This document shows, piece by piece, positions 12,101 to 24,294 of a DNA stretch of 64,000 nt; position 1 is the stretch's first letter; each line of letters opens with the position of its first letter. The notes under the pieces were generated by a model. It did not search any database. It was given only the letters and a program-made list of their open reading frames with translations, and was not told the origin of the DNA. Origin of the DNA: Hirudinaria manillensis. Its lineage: Eukaryota > Annelida > Clitellata > Hirudinida > Hirudinidae. The stretch covers positions 4,558,001 to 4,622,000 of the forward strand of contig CM067531.1 of assembly GCA_034509925.1 (NCBI GenBank), given 5' to 3'. A program made the translations under genes and the position numbers.

Positions 12101-14123
12101 GAATCTCTGAGAAAAGAAATCGAAGCAAACAAAGAGAAGATGAAAGACTTGGAGAAAGAGAAGAGAATCATAGAATCGGAAGCTGAAAAAGTGCTTGCAG
12201 ACCTGAGCAAGTCTAAGGTGAGATGAGATTGAATTATTGAATTATTGAAATAAAGCCCTGAAGACTTTTATTTGTTCAGTAGATTATTAATTAACTGTTT
12301 GTTTGTTTGTTTTTGATTGTTGTCAACTTGTAATGTGGAATGATTGTCTGATACCCTTTCATTTTTTTTTTATTTAAACCTAAACACAACCAGGAGGACA
12401 GGAAGAAGTACGAGGCGTTGTTGTCGAAAGTGAGTGCAGAGACGAGTAAATACGAAGGAGAGGAACAGGAATTGAAGAAACTGCAGATCCTCATGAAGCA
12501 CAAACTCGAAAAGGCAACCACGGAGGAGGCGGAACGGAAAGAAAGAATCGACGAATTGAAGAAAGAGGTTGGAAGAAATTCAGTTTATTTTTAAACGTGT
12601 CTACTGTTTTGCCATTTCCTTTCTAATAACTCGTACCTCTCATTGTATGCCAGAAATATTAATGACTATCAGTCATTATCACCATAATCTCTTAGGTCAC
12701 ATGAATGATTGTTCTAAGACTTATTCAAATATCAGTTTTCATTATCTACTTTAAAATATGAATTAATGCTTCATATGAAACTTATTGTTCTTTCAGTTTG
12801 GTGAGTTGGTTCTGAATCCCATCAAAGATGGCGACAGTTTGGAGTTGAAAATGTACTCCGACGAAGAGTTGGAAGGACACGACGCCGTTCAAATCAGATA
12901 CGACATCGCGACTCTTCAGAGCAATCTCTCCAAAATGAGACCAAACATGGCTGCCATAACAGAGTTCAAGAAAAAGGTTGTTGTCGAATTTGATCTTTGC
13001 ATAAAAATGATTAGGACCTTAAGGATTAAAAACAAATTGAATTGAGTGTTGTTGTGTGATTGAGTGTTGTTGTGTGATTGAGTGTTGTTATATGATTGAG
13101 TGTTGTTGTTTGATTGAGTGTTGTGTTGTGTGATTTTATAAACTGAACGACACTACTTTTGCAGGAAGACCTTTACTTAAAGCGCATGGCCGAAATGACT
13201 CAAGTGTCGAATCTGAAAGACCAGCAGAGGAAATCGTTTGATGAACTCAGGAAAAGAAGACTCTCGGAGTTTATGGCCGGATTTGGCAAAATCACCAACA
13301 AGCTAAAGGAAATGTACCAAATGATAACTCTCGGTGGGGATGCGGAGTTGGAGCTTGTGGATTCCCTCGATCCGTTTTCAGAGGGCGTCGTGTTCAGGTA
13401 TTGAGAATGCGACCGCTTGTTTAACTTTTCCTCTGAGTTATCCTTTGAGATGTTTTTGTTTTTAAATATTTTTATACATTTATTTATCAAGAATTTAAAA
13501 TTCTTAAATTTAGAAAAAATAATTATTTACTTTTTTGTTTGTTTAAATAATAATTGGCAATGCTTTGAAAATATAAACCTAAAAAGTATAAATATATCTT
13601 CCTCAGTATTTATTTGTTATTTATTAAATGACATTTCAGTGTGCGTCCACCTCAAAAATCCTGGAAGAACATTTCAAATTTGTCAGGAGGGGAGAAGACC
13701 CTAAGTTCCCTGGCCCTCGTCTTTGCCTTGCACCATTACAAACCGACTCCATTTTACGTCATGGATGAAATAGATGCGGCCCTGGACTTCAAAAATGTCT
13801 CCATAGTGGCGCATTATATCAAGGTGGGATTTACTTTATTTATTTTATTTTTTTTTAAATTTATTTATTTGAAATTTAATTGGTTTCACTTTAAATATTC
13901 ATTCTTAGATTTATTACCATCATCTCAACTTTTGATTGACTTGTTGTAAAAAAAAATTTGTTTCTAGGAAAGGACCAAGAATGCACAGTTCATCGTCATT
14001 TCACTGCGCAACAACATGTACGAAATATGCGACAGACTCATGGGCATCTACAAAACCAACAACTGTACGCACTCTGCTGTACTCAATCCTTGCTTGGTGC
14101 AATGCAAAATAAACGAGAATTGA
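6196..14123 (+). CDS. SMC4: Structural maintenance of chromosomes 4 (condensin ATPase)
   Basis: Core ATPase of condensin I/II, pairing with SMC2 to compact mitotic chromosomes. 26 exons: 6196-6259, 6427-6569, 6632-6826, 7071-7250, 7377-7541, 7828-7955, 8057-8197, 8267-8417, 8490-8633, 8721-8798, 9014-9135, 9311-9419, 9520-9651, 9714-9916, 10170-10354, 10644-10753, 11214-11336, 11413-11539, 11633-11684, 11826-11963, 12073-12217, 12394-12567, 12797-12976, 13165-13397, 13640-13823, 13968-14123 (TGA); sum 1253 residues, against 1288 in human. Walker A GPNGSGKS at residues 76-83; hinge around 555-770 including SGRIPGIHGRLGDLGAIDEKYD; coiled coils either side; ABC signature LSGGEK about 1155-1160; Walker B VMDEIDAALD about 1181-1190. 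RSKKISVLIHNSD after Walker A is typical of SMC4 rather than SMC2. One intron (8418-8489) uses a GC donor. The N-terminal tail before the ATPase is short. Confidence 0.97.
13040..13135. repeat. Minisatellite, about 18-bp unit, five copies, in an SMC4 intron
   Basis: Consecutive imperfect copies of a unit like attgagtgttgttgtgtg lie just upstream of the SMC4 exon at 13165. The last copies vary in length and base content, as expected for replication slippage. Confidence 0.9.
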
Positions 14124-16217
14124 ACGCTTTCCACGTGTCTAAAATGTCCTAAATGTCTTTATTTCTTTATATCTTATTATTTTAATCCTATTACTGAATT
14201 CATTTATCATTCCCCATTTTGTCTTCTTGAAAGTGCAGCCTTAAAATATCTTTTTTTTTAAACTAGACAGTTAAAATTATCGTGACGTGCAGAAAAATCT
14301 TTCGTACCTATTTTATTTATGTCAATATATAAAATTTTATATTAAAAAAACAATTAACTACAGATCACTCTAAGAGAATATTCTTTGACTCCCAACATTA
14401 TTTGTTTAATGTTTAATCCACAAATCTGCCAAAAGTACATGAAAATAAATCAAAAGGAGTCCAAAATCAAATCTTATGGGTTTACATGAACGGTTCTGTG
14501 GACCTCAAGAAATAATACCTCAGTAAGAAATATAGTCAGTGATACAAATCTGGTTTGTTTGGTGTGGCATAAACTTTTCATGCTATTTTAGGATGGGGTG
14601 GAAGAGAGACATTATAACTAAGGTTCCAAACAAACCAATTATGTTCCTAATTTATGATGGTGTTAATCTTTAAGTGCCATTGATTTTCGTAAGATTTACA
14701 AAATTTAAGAAAATATTGAGTCGGTGTCATTAATATACGTTTTGAAACTTCTGCTTTGTTTCAACTTTTTTTCTCCTGTGGTGCTACCGTTTGTTAACAA
14801 ATTCTACGGAAGTTCTCCAACAATCGTTATTATAATAAAACATTATAATATTGTAATAGTACAACCAGTAGCTGATCACTTTGGCGGGAGAAAAATTTAG
14901 AGGTGGAATAAAGATTTAACAACTGGGAGGGGAATTTAAAGGTTGAATGTGCCTCCTGCCCCACCGCGCCACTATTTGAAATCGATCTCTAATATTTCTA
15001 CTTGTCGTTCCTAGAGAACATTTGTTCTCTCTGTCGCTCCATCCATCATTATACTCCTAAAGAGAAAATAAAAAAGTGGGAATATCTTGATGTGAAGATG
15101 TTTTTCATGTATTTTTTAAAAATCGCATAAAATCATTCAAACAACTGTGGAAATAATAAAAACGGAAGAAAAATGACATCCGTTCGTTTGGGGAATTCCA
15201 CGGCATTGACATCTTGTTTTCTTTAATCCATAAAAAATCTGCCAAGAATTTTTCTGAGGAAAGTTTTGGAATTTTTAAGATCTTTTTTACACAAATGATT
15301 TGTTTCAGGCTATTTTTAAATTTAGATAAACCGATATAACATTATCATAATTACTCCTTTATAATAACACGAAGTAGCTCCAGAAAGAGATTTGATTATA
15401 TTGAAAGTATCTGTTAAGGTTTGAACTGGAATTTGTTGATTTTAGAGATTTTATTAAAATTATTTTGGAAAAGCTATTATTTAAATGATGTCGAAGGTTA
15501 TGAAATAAATAATTCAGGAAGACCTCAATGAACTTCAGGAAGCAATTGTCCTCTGCGAGCGCTTACAAAGGATTTCATTGCTAAAGATGCAACAAAATAT
15601 TCTAATTTTAGAACTATTTTTAACAAATAATTTATTCAGATTAAAAAGAGTTTCCAAATGCGTACTTAAATTTGTTAGGAATCAACAAACCAAACTCTAA
15701 CGGGCTCGCAATATGAACCGACCAAATTGAACAAAATAGATTGTGAATTAGGAGATAGACTTTGCCATTGTTTCTGGTGGTAAAAAAATTGAATTTGTAT
15801 CTGTTGTGTAATAATGCATTTAAAAAGTTATCATTCTATGATTAAAGAGATGATTTTCAAAAAAATTGAAAATATTAAACATAATTTATACCAATCAGTA
15901 TTTAATGGGGTATTTTATTTCATCTATCATTATTTTAGATTTGAGAGGTTCTTTTTGCTCGAAGATTAAATCGACGATAAATTGCATTGTTAATATATAA
16001 TTTGTTTATTTTTATACAAAAATTAAATTTAATTAATCTTATTAATTCCAGAAGATCTTTCGCATGTAAACGTCTGATTTGATATTTTTATTACTGAATT
16101 CAGCTTTTCATACCAGCAATAAGCATCGTCTCAAAAATAAACATAAGGGACTTATTCGAAAATCGCTCGGGGAGTGAGTACATTTAATTCAAAAGAATTC
16201 TTCAATATAGAAGGTGA
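14124..16217. other. Intergenic region between SMC4 and CUL4
   Basis: About 2.1 kb of AT-rich sequence with many stops in all frames. I see no credible coding exon, RNA gene or repeat element. It must contain the SMC4 3' UTR and CUL4 promoter. A short C-rich stretch near 14950 stands out but has no recognised identity. Confidence 0.5.
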
Positions 16218-17360
16218 ATGCCTTTGTCAAACGGTTCACCAATAGGGGACAGTGATCAAAATTGTCAGAATATTCCATTCAAGCGTCGTAAAACAAGCTC
16301 TGCTTCCCCGAATAAGATTATAACAACAATGAAAGAAGAAGATAGTGAAAATATTATGCAACCTTCAGACTTTCTAGATTCAGACGTTATATTGAACGAT
16401 AGTTATCAACCATCTAAATCTAATTTTGGTATGCTGGGCAACAATGGTTTAAGTAAAGCATCGTCAACTATCACTGGTAAATCAGGACCAGTGAAGAAAA
16501 TGGTCATTAAGAATTTTAGAGGTATATGCATTTTGCTTCTTAATATTTTATGTAATTTTAATTTTACAAACCGATATGCTCTGTTTTTCCAAGGGAGACC
16601 AGCTCATCCCAAAGATTTTGAGCAAAAAACATGGGCCAGGCTCAAAAGTGCTGTCTCAGCTATTCATTCAAGTCAATCATTCAAATGCACCCAAGAAGTT
16701 TTGTACACAGTTAGTAATTTTATATTATCTATTCAGTATTCTTTTCTATGGGCTTGCCTCTTTCAGTGTCTTGAGAGACTATTGTCCAATATGTTTGCAT
16801 AAGTTGAACATTTCAAATGGATGGTTGGTATTAAGAAATAGATATCTAAGCAATCTGAATATATAAATGCACATTAAAGCAATTGTGGTTCAGATCTCCT
16901 CTTTACTAAGACAGGAAGATTGAATGAATCAATTGAGTCGTGCCACATCTGGGAATGACTAACTGTTTATTTGTGCCATGAAAATTTTATTTATTGTAAC
17001 AATATCTGAAATTAACATGTTAGGATGAATTTAAGGGACTAACATTAAGCACATTAAGATGAAATGAATACATAATGATTAACTCTTCTGCCTCATGCAG
17101 CTGTGTGGCAACTGAACATATGATTAAGAAGTTATCTTTATAAGAACAACTTAAACTTTATATGGAACCTTAGCATAATTTTTCAGATATTACAAATCAT
17201 AATATGTTAAAATTATATTAAACTCAATTAGAGTCTGACAAAAGCTTGAATGTTATGGTTGAGAGTTATTTATATTATTATAACCCATGTTGTTCACGTT
17301 CTTATACACAAATTGAACCACCTTGTAATGGTAACCCTAAGGACCCTTCAGTTTGTTGAA

Positions 17361-17391
<31 letters not shown>

Positions 17392-20001
17392 ATTTGAATT
17401 TATAAGGATTTTTGTTTGAATCCATGCAGGACGTGGAAAACATGTGTGCTCAGAAGATGGCTTCGAGTCTCTACAATGATCTTAAAAGTGTGTGCGAAAT
17501 GCACGTGAAATCAAAAGTAGAAGAGTTTCTGACATATCCTTTTAGCAACATTTTAAATAAAATTAAATTTAAATCAACCATTCAAAGATGTAAATCTATT
17601 CAAATAATAATGTATATTTATATATTTATTTAATTTTTCTTTATTATATATTTTTTTATATTTATTTATTTATTTTTATATTTGTTAATATATTTGTTAA
17701 TGCCAGTTTGTTTCCTTAACTTTGTCTTCACTGAGATTGACCAAGAACTGTTCTTAAAATCAATGGACCATGCATGGAGAACTCACTGCAAACAAATGGT
17801 AAACATTTACTTCCGTATGTTTTTAGTTTAATTGTTTCACCAACAACTTATTCTGTAAACATTTCTTTCTTAGAATGACATCAGGAACATATTCTTGGTT
17901 CTGGACAGATCTTATGCCATACAAAATGCCTCTGTACTTTCAATATGGTGAATCAACTTTCTTTGGGTGCAACGATCATCATCATCATCGTTTAAGATTT
18001 TAAATGTTTAAATCAGTTATTATTTTTCATACTCGTTAATAATATGTTAAATCATTAATAACAATTGTTATTGTGTTACTTTCATTTCAGGGATATGGGA
18101 TTGGACATTTTCAGAGTCAACATAATCAACAACCAGACAATCAAGTACAAGTCTCTCAACGGATTATTGAGTCTCATTGAAAAGGAAAGAAACGGTGAAG
18201 TTATTGATCGCCAGTTGATCAAAAGTCTCCTGAGGATGCTTTCTGATCTTCAAGTACCTACTTTTCTCTTCATATGATCATTAATTACAATGTGATCTTC
18301 AAGTATCAATACATGTTTTACTTAACTTCATTATATAATCACTAATAATACTAACAAATTATTCAAGATCACATCACAGTGATTGATTGAGACCATTAAA
18401 TTAAATTCTTTCCAAGATATTAAATTCATTCACTTTGAACAAACATCAAGATTAATTAGCATCATTTAGCTAATTTGTTGTTAGCTGATATTTTAGTAAT
18501 ATTTGTCTTACATTTGTACTCTTCTGCTTCAACTCAATAATTTCTTTCATTTTAGATTTACCAGGATGTTTTTGAGGAGTCCTTCCTGACTGCCAGTTAC
18601 CATTTGTACTCGACAGAGGGGCAGACATTGATGAATAAGCTGGAGGTATGTATTGTCTTCTACATTTTGTATTTCCAATCAACAATCTCATGTTGGCATA
18701 CAACAAAGTTCTAGTTGTATGTGTGTGTGTGTTTGTATTAGTGTTTAATTAATCTTTTGATTAAATAAAAACTGGAGATTACTTTTGTAATCGCACAGGT
18801 GCCCGAGTACATCCATCACGTCGATAAAAGACTGAAGGAAGAATCGGAAAGAATACTTTATTATTTGGATCAGTCCACAAAGTAAGCTGGAGAAGCAGGT
18901 CAATAAAAATAACTATGCTTGAGTTTATATTTTTATTTTGCAATTTTCAGGAAACCTCTCATTAATCTCATAGAGACGGAACTGATTGAGAAGCACGTGA
19001 CTAACTTGCTACAGAAAGGTCCGCAAAGAGATTGATCATTTAATAATCTTAAAACAATACCAATTCATAACTAATATGATATATAAAATATAATACACTA
19101 TGAGCCATCATGATTTCGTTACATTTGTTTGCTTTGTAACAACAGGTCTTGACATGATGCTGGATCAGAACAGATTGGAGGATTTGACTCTTTTGTTTGA
19201 TCTTCTCTCACGCACCAAAGAAGGAGTGAAAGAGCTTTTAGTTTCTTTTGCTGCTTACATTAAGGTCTGCAATAAGTTTAAAAATAGCTTATTATTAAAT
19301 TTAATTTCTTAATTGATTACTATTTAAAAATAATCGAATTAAAGTTTTTATTAATGTTTTGATTGATAAAAACTTCAGAAAACAGGAAGATTGTATGTCA
19401 TCAATCATGATAATGATCCTGAAAAAGACAAGGAAATGGTTCAACAGTTGTTGGGTGAGTTTGACCTCTCAACCACAATAAATTATTTAAAATTATTTTT
19501 ATTCTAAATATTATTTCCAATTACATTTTAAGACTTTAAGGACAAAATCGACAATATAATTGGAACGTGCTTCAACAAGAATGAAAAGTTTATTAATGCA
19601 ATGAAGGAATCCTTTGAGAATTTCATAAACCAGAGGCAAAATAAACCTGCAGAGGTGATTGGTGAGTGAAAGTTACACGTTTACATTTACAGACATTTGT
19701 CGAGTTTTACATTAAATTTTACATTATATTTAACATTTACTATAAATTAAGATAAATATTTTTAATTGCTAATTGTTAAAAATTAACCGATACAATTTCC
19801 AGTGACATAATAACTGGTAACAAGCACTGTATCCATATTTTTTCCACACCAGCAAAATATGTCGACTCAAAGTTGAGGGCAGGAAACAAAGAATCAACAG
19901 AAGAAGAACTTGAAAGACTCCTTGACAAAATAATGGTCTTATTTCGATTCATCCATGGTTGGTTCATTATTACTAAACATCTTTACTGGTACATCGTTTA
20001 C

Positions 20002-20046
<45 letters not shown>

Positions 20047-21940
20047 TAATAATAATAATATTTAATGTCCAATCTTTTCATGATTCTTAATTGTTGTTTT
20101 TATTCCAGGTAAAGATGTCTTTGAGGCTTTTTATAAGAAGGATCTTGCCAAGAGACTGCTGGTTGGCAAGAGTGCTTCACATGATGCAGAAAAATCCATG
20201 CTCTCCAAACTGAAACAGGGTGAGTTTGTCTCAGATTCATCTCATTTCTAAGTGCTCCAAATGTGGTTTATTAATATTTAAAATATTATTTAATGTTAAA
20301 ATCCATAAATTGTATCATAGAGTGTGGTGGAGGTTTCACAAGCAAGCTGGAAGGAATGTTCAAAGATATGGATCTCTCCAAAGACATCATGACTGCATTC
20401 AAGCAGGTTTGCATTGCAAGCTCAATTCACAAATAAATAAATATGATAATGTAATTAAATTTATAATTTTTCTCCAGCACCTCCATCATGCTAAGGTCCC
20501 CTGTAACATTGAGCTTGTGGTCAATGTTCTCACTATGGGCTATTGGCCATCCTATCCACCTATGGAGGTTGCTCTTCCAGAGAGTGTAAGATTCTTAGAA
20601 AACACTCGAACATTTTAATTTTTACATGTTTTACGTTGAGGCATTTCTTTGAGCAGACGACATTGTTTCTCAATTGTTAGAAATGTTGCTGCTGAGTAAT
20701 GCAATTCATCCATGAATAATTAATCAATTATTAATTTATTCAATTTAGATGCTCGAGTTCCAAGAGGTTTTCAGCAAGTTTTACCATGCCAAGTACAGTG
20801 GCAGGAAGCTGCAGTGGCAACACAACCTTGGTCATTGTCTCCTCAAAGCTGACTTCACAGCCGTAAGAAAAATAATCAACGCATCGATTATCTTCTTGTT
20901 AATGTATTTGGAATGTAAACATTCGACTATGAATGTTCTCACGAATTTGTTTCAGAGCCGCAAAGAGCTGCAAGTGAGCCTCTTCCAGACTTTGTGTTTG
21001 CTTTTGTTCAATGATGCAGAAGAACTTACTCTTGAAGAGATAAGGGATGCCACAAAAATTGGTTAATGGGAAAAACTTATTTATTGATAATTTAAATAAT
21101 TACTTAACTAATATAATCAACTTATAATTTGTAATCAACTTGACAAAAATTTTATTCTTTAGAAATTAGTGAATTGAAAAGAACTCTACAATCCCTGGCT
21201 TGTGGTAAAGCAAGAGTTTTGAACAAAAATCCTAAAGTTTGTTGGATTTCTTTTGGAAATTACTAATTAAATCATTTTAAGATAGAATTTGATGACGACT
21301 CATTGTTGTCTATTCTTGTAGAGTAAGGATGTTGAGGATGGTGATAAGTTCACTGTGGCCACTGACTTCAAGCACAAACTTTTTCGTATCAAGATCAATC
21401 AGATTCAAATGAAAGAAACGGTCAGTTTTTTCTGTAAACGATTTTGTTCAGTGAATAACGTGTTCAGTTTCTTTAACTGATTGATTTTAATTGATATTTT
21501 GAATAGCATTTAGTCAGTCTGTAATCTTATTTTGTATTAAAGGCTGAATTTATTTTAGATTTCTATTCTAAGAAATTTTAAATGCTCAAATACAAATTAC
21601 AATTCCAGCAAGAAGAAAATATTAACACTTCAGAAAGAGTTTTTCAAGACAGGCAATATCAAGTGGATGCTGCTATTGTAAGAATAATGAAGATGAGAAA
21701 AACTTTGTCACACAACCAGCTCATAGCAGAGCTGTTTGATCAACTCAAGTTTCCAGTGAAGGTGATGGTTTTCAGCTTTACATTCTATCCTGCATTCGAA
21801 AATATAAATTATATATTAAATTATTAATTATATTTTTCTTCCAGTCAACTGATTTGAAGAAGAGAATTGAGAGTTTGATAGACAGGGACTACATGGCAAG
21901 AGACAAAGATGCTGTCAATCAGTATCGTTACGTTGCCTAG
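16218..21940 (+). CDS. CUL4: Cullin-4, scaffold of CRL4 ubiquitin ligases
   Basis: Scaffold that binds DDB1-DCAF substrate receptors at its N-terminus and RBX1 at its C-terminus. 22 exons: 16218-16521, 16594-16709, 17430-17516, 17736-17798, 17874-17947, 18091-18253, 18556-18645, 18799-18881, 18951-19018, 19146-19264, 19379-19454, 19533-19661, 19853-19957, 20109-20219, 20321-20406, 20478-20585, 20749-20862, 20956-21061, 21163-21236, 21322-21420, 21609-21761, 21845-21940 (TAG); sum 807 residues. CUL4-specific stretches include [43 protein letters not shown] and the terminal winged helix ending NQYRYVA. The neddylation motif IVRIMKMRK places the acceptor lysine near residue 753. An approximately 100-residue N-terminal extension with a basic KRRK cluster at 22-25 recalls the nuclear signal of vertebrate CUL4B. 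The join 17516/17736 leaves a loop shorter than in human and is the least certain splice. Confidence 0.96.
17359..17393. repeat. AAAT/ATAA tetranucleotide microsatellite in a CUL4 intron
   Basis: Uninterrupted run of the four-base unit taaa directly upstream of the exon starting at 17430. Confidence 0.9.
20002..20062. repeat. AAT microsatellite in a CUL4 intron
   Basis: About twenty nearly perfect AAT units with one ATG interruption, in the intron before the exon at 20109. Confidence 0.95.
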
Positions 21941-22014
21941 AGTGCATGCTTTCATCCTTTTGTTTAGGAGTTTTATGATAATGTTTATTGTGGACTCTGA
22001 TTTCGTCAAAGAGA

Positions 22015-22020
22015 AATAAA
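22015..22020 (+). terminator. Polyadenylation signal AATAAA of CUL4
   Basis: Canonical AATAAA about 75 bases after the CUL4 stop codon, a normal distance for a short 3' UTR. The plakin gene ends on the opposite strand less than 300 bases away, so the two transcripts converge here. Confidence 0.6.
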
Positions 22021-22303
22021 CGATGTCACAATGCTCTCACTAAGTTCTTCCATTATAGCAAGCTGCATGCTGAATCACATTTTGTAGCAGCGCACGGAAT
22101 AAATGTTGAGTATTCCTACCATTATTCTACAACTATTGTAGCCGGGCGTCATGCTCGGCTGTTCGCCATAAATGCTTAGATCAGTTCGAGATGGCGCATG
22201 CGTAACTAGGCGCTAGAAGACAACAGAAACTAAGAATAAACTTAAATAGAATGACATAAAAATTCCCGATGAGAACGAAAACAAAAAAAAATGTTTAAAC
22301 CGT

Positions 22304-24225
22304 AGTCTAGAACTTAATCAAATTAAGGACAGCCTTTTTAAAGAATTGCAGCTTGTCCTCGTCGACAGATATCTTGTTAGATGGGTCGATGTCCATGGCC
22401 GAGGCGTCCTTAACAACGATGGCCTTCACAAATCCCTCTCTTATAGCGTCTCCGATGTACACATCTTTCTCCACCAGAGTGTCATGGTATGATCCGTTGT
22501 CAGGATTGATTAGACCCTCCCTCAGCGCCTCTGAAAAAGTGTGGAGTCGCTGGGTTTTGCGATCTAGAATTCCATTGACCAAGTACGTCTTCGATTCTAT
22601 CAATGGCTCCCTTAAATGAAATTCAAATAAAACATCACTTCATTTAATGCCAGTGATTAAACAGTTTTACAGCCTTTGGTTAGCGTCGATCGAGTTCATA
22701 ATAGCTGTGATATGCTCACTTGTGCGAATCGTCATCTGCCAAAAAGTCGACCAGTATAAGACCGCTGTCCAGAGCCTCAGCAAGGGTGAGAACATTTCCG
22801 GTCACAAGGTCCTTGTAAGAATTCTCTTTCTGATTCAAAATTCCTCGCTTCACAGCCTCGTCAATGGAGAGAAGGGCGTGCTTACGAGGATCCCTAACCC
22901 CTTTCAAGATGTAGGGTCTCGTTTCTTTTATCATTTTGATGTCGACCAATCCTACGTCTCTCACCTTTTCCTGAGATTTATTTATTTTTACCAGTTCTAC
23001 CTAAAAAGCAAAAATTATAAACATCATGATTAATTTATGATAACTTTGACACCGGAATCGATACTTTAATTTTTCCAGCATTCATGGCCACAAGGATCGG
23101 GATGGATTCTTTAGTTTTTTTATTGATGTATTTTCCTTCAGTCTGATTGATAACCCCTCTGGCGACAGCTTCATCCAGAGAAATTTCTTCTCCTGATAAC
23201 GGATCGGTGACACCTTAATAAATGAATAATAGTTATCAGCCAATTAATAATAGAAAACAATATAATTCCTAGTCCATTCATCTAAAAGTAGAGCAGACCT
23301 GTTATAGTAAAAGTTTGGTTTTCCTCCTGTTCGCTGGAAAACATTTGTGACGTCGTTGCCAATTTTTTCTCTCTCTCCACCTGAATCTGCTCTTCAACCA
23401 GGGATCGACCGTAATCATCGTAATCTGTCTCGTCAAAATCCAGAGACACTTGCCATGTTCTGAAGAAGAAATTAAATTAAATGAGTTTCTCCCTAATTGC
23501 AATAAATTGGATGGATGGCTCATAATATTTGCAGGTTTTTTGTAGAGGTTGGTATTTGAAGCGATTTTTACATACTTTAACCACTCAGAGAGTTGTAAAA
23601 AGTGATATTGTTTCCAGTTGGAGACCGACAAAAGACATTCGGGATGCTTAATGCATTCTGTTAGAATCTTATAAGTTTCCCAATGTTTCCAAAACTCCTG
23701 AAATAGAATTGTTGTTAAAATAATAATAATATTATTATTATTAATAATATTATTATTATTAATTATTACAATCTTAGTATTATTACCTATGCATACTATA
23801 TTTATACTATCTATTTAAGATAATTATTTAATAGCATTAAGTTATAATTTAGTCTGCAAATACCCTGTAGTAAAAAAGAAGTTCTTCCAACAGATGGGTT
23901 TGTACAATCAACGACGACCCAGTTTTCCTGTCTGTAATTTTAAAGTAAAAATATTACAAAATGTTTCAAAACCTGCACTATCATGTAAATCTGTGATTAT
24001 TGTTTAGTAATTCTAAAAATATGCCATATCTACTAATTCTAATAATATCCGCTAATATCTTTTCTGATGAACAATAAATAATCGGTACTTTAATTAAGTC
24101 AGGTCTACAGAAGCGATTAAAATCTTATTTCAACAAATTATAATTGCAGCAATTATTTTCGCGATATGATAGAATTAAATATAATAATAATAATTCAATA
24201 ATAATAATAATAATAATAATAATTC

Positions 24226-24294
<69 letters not shown>

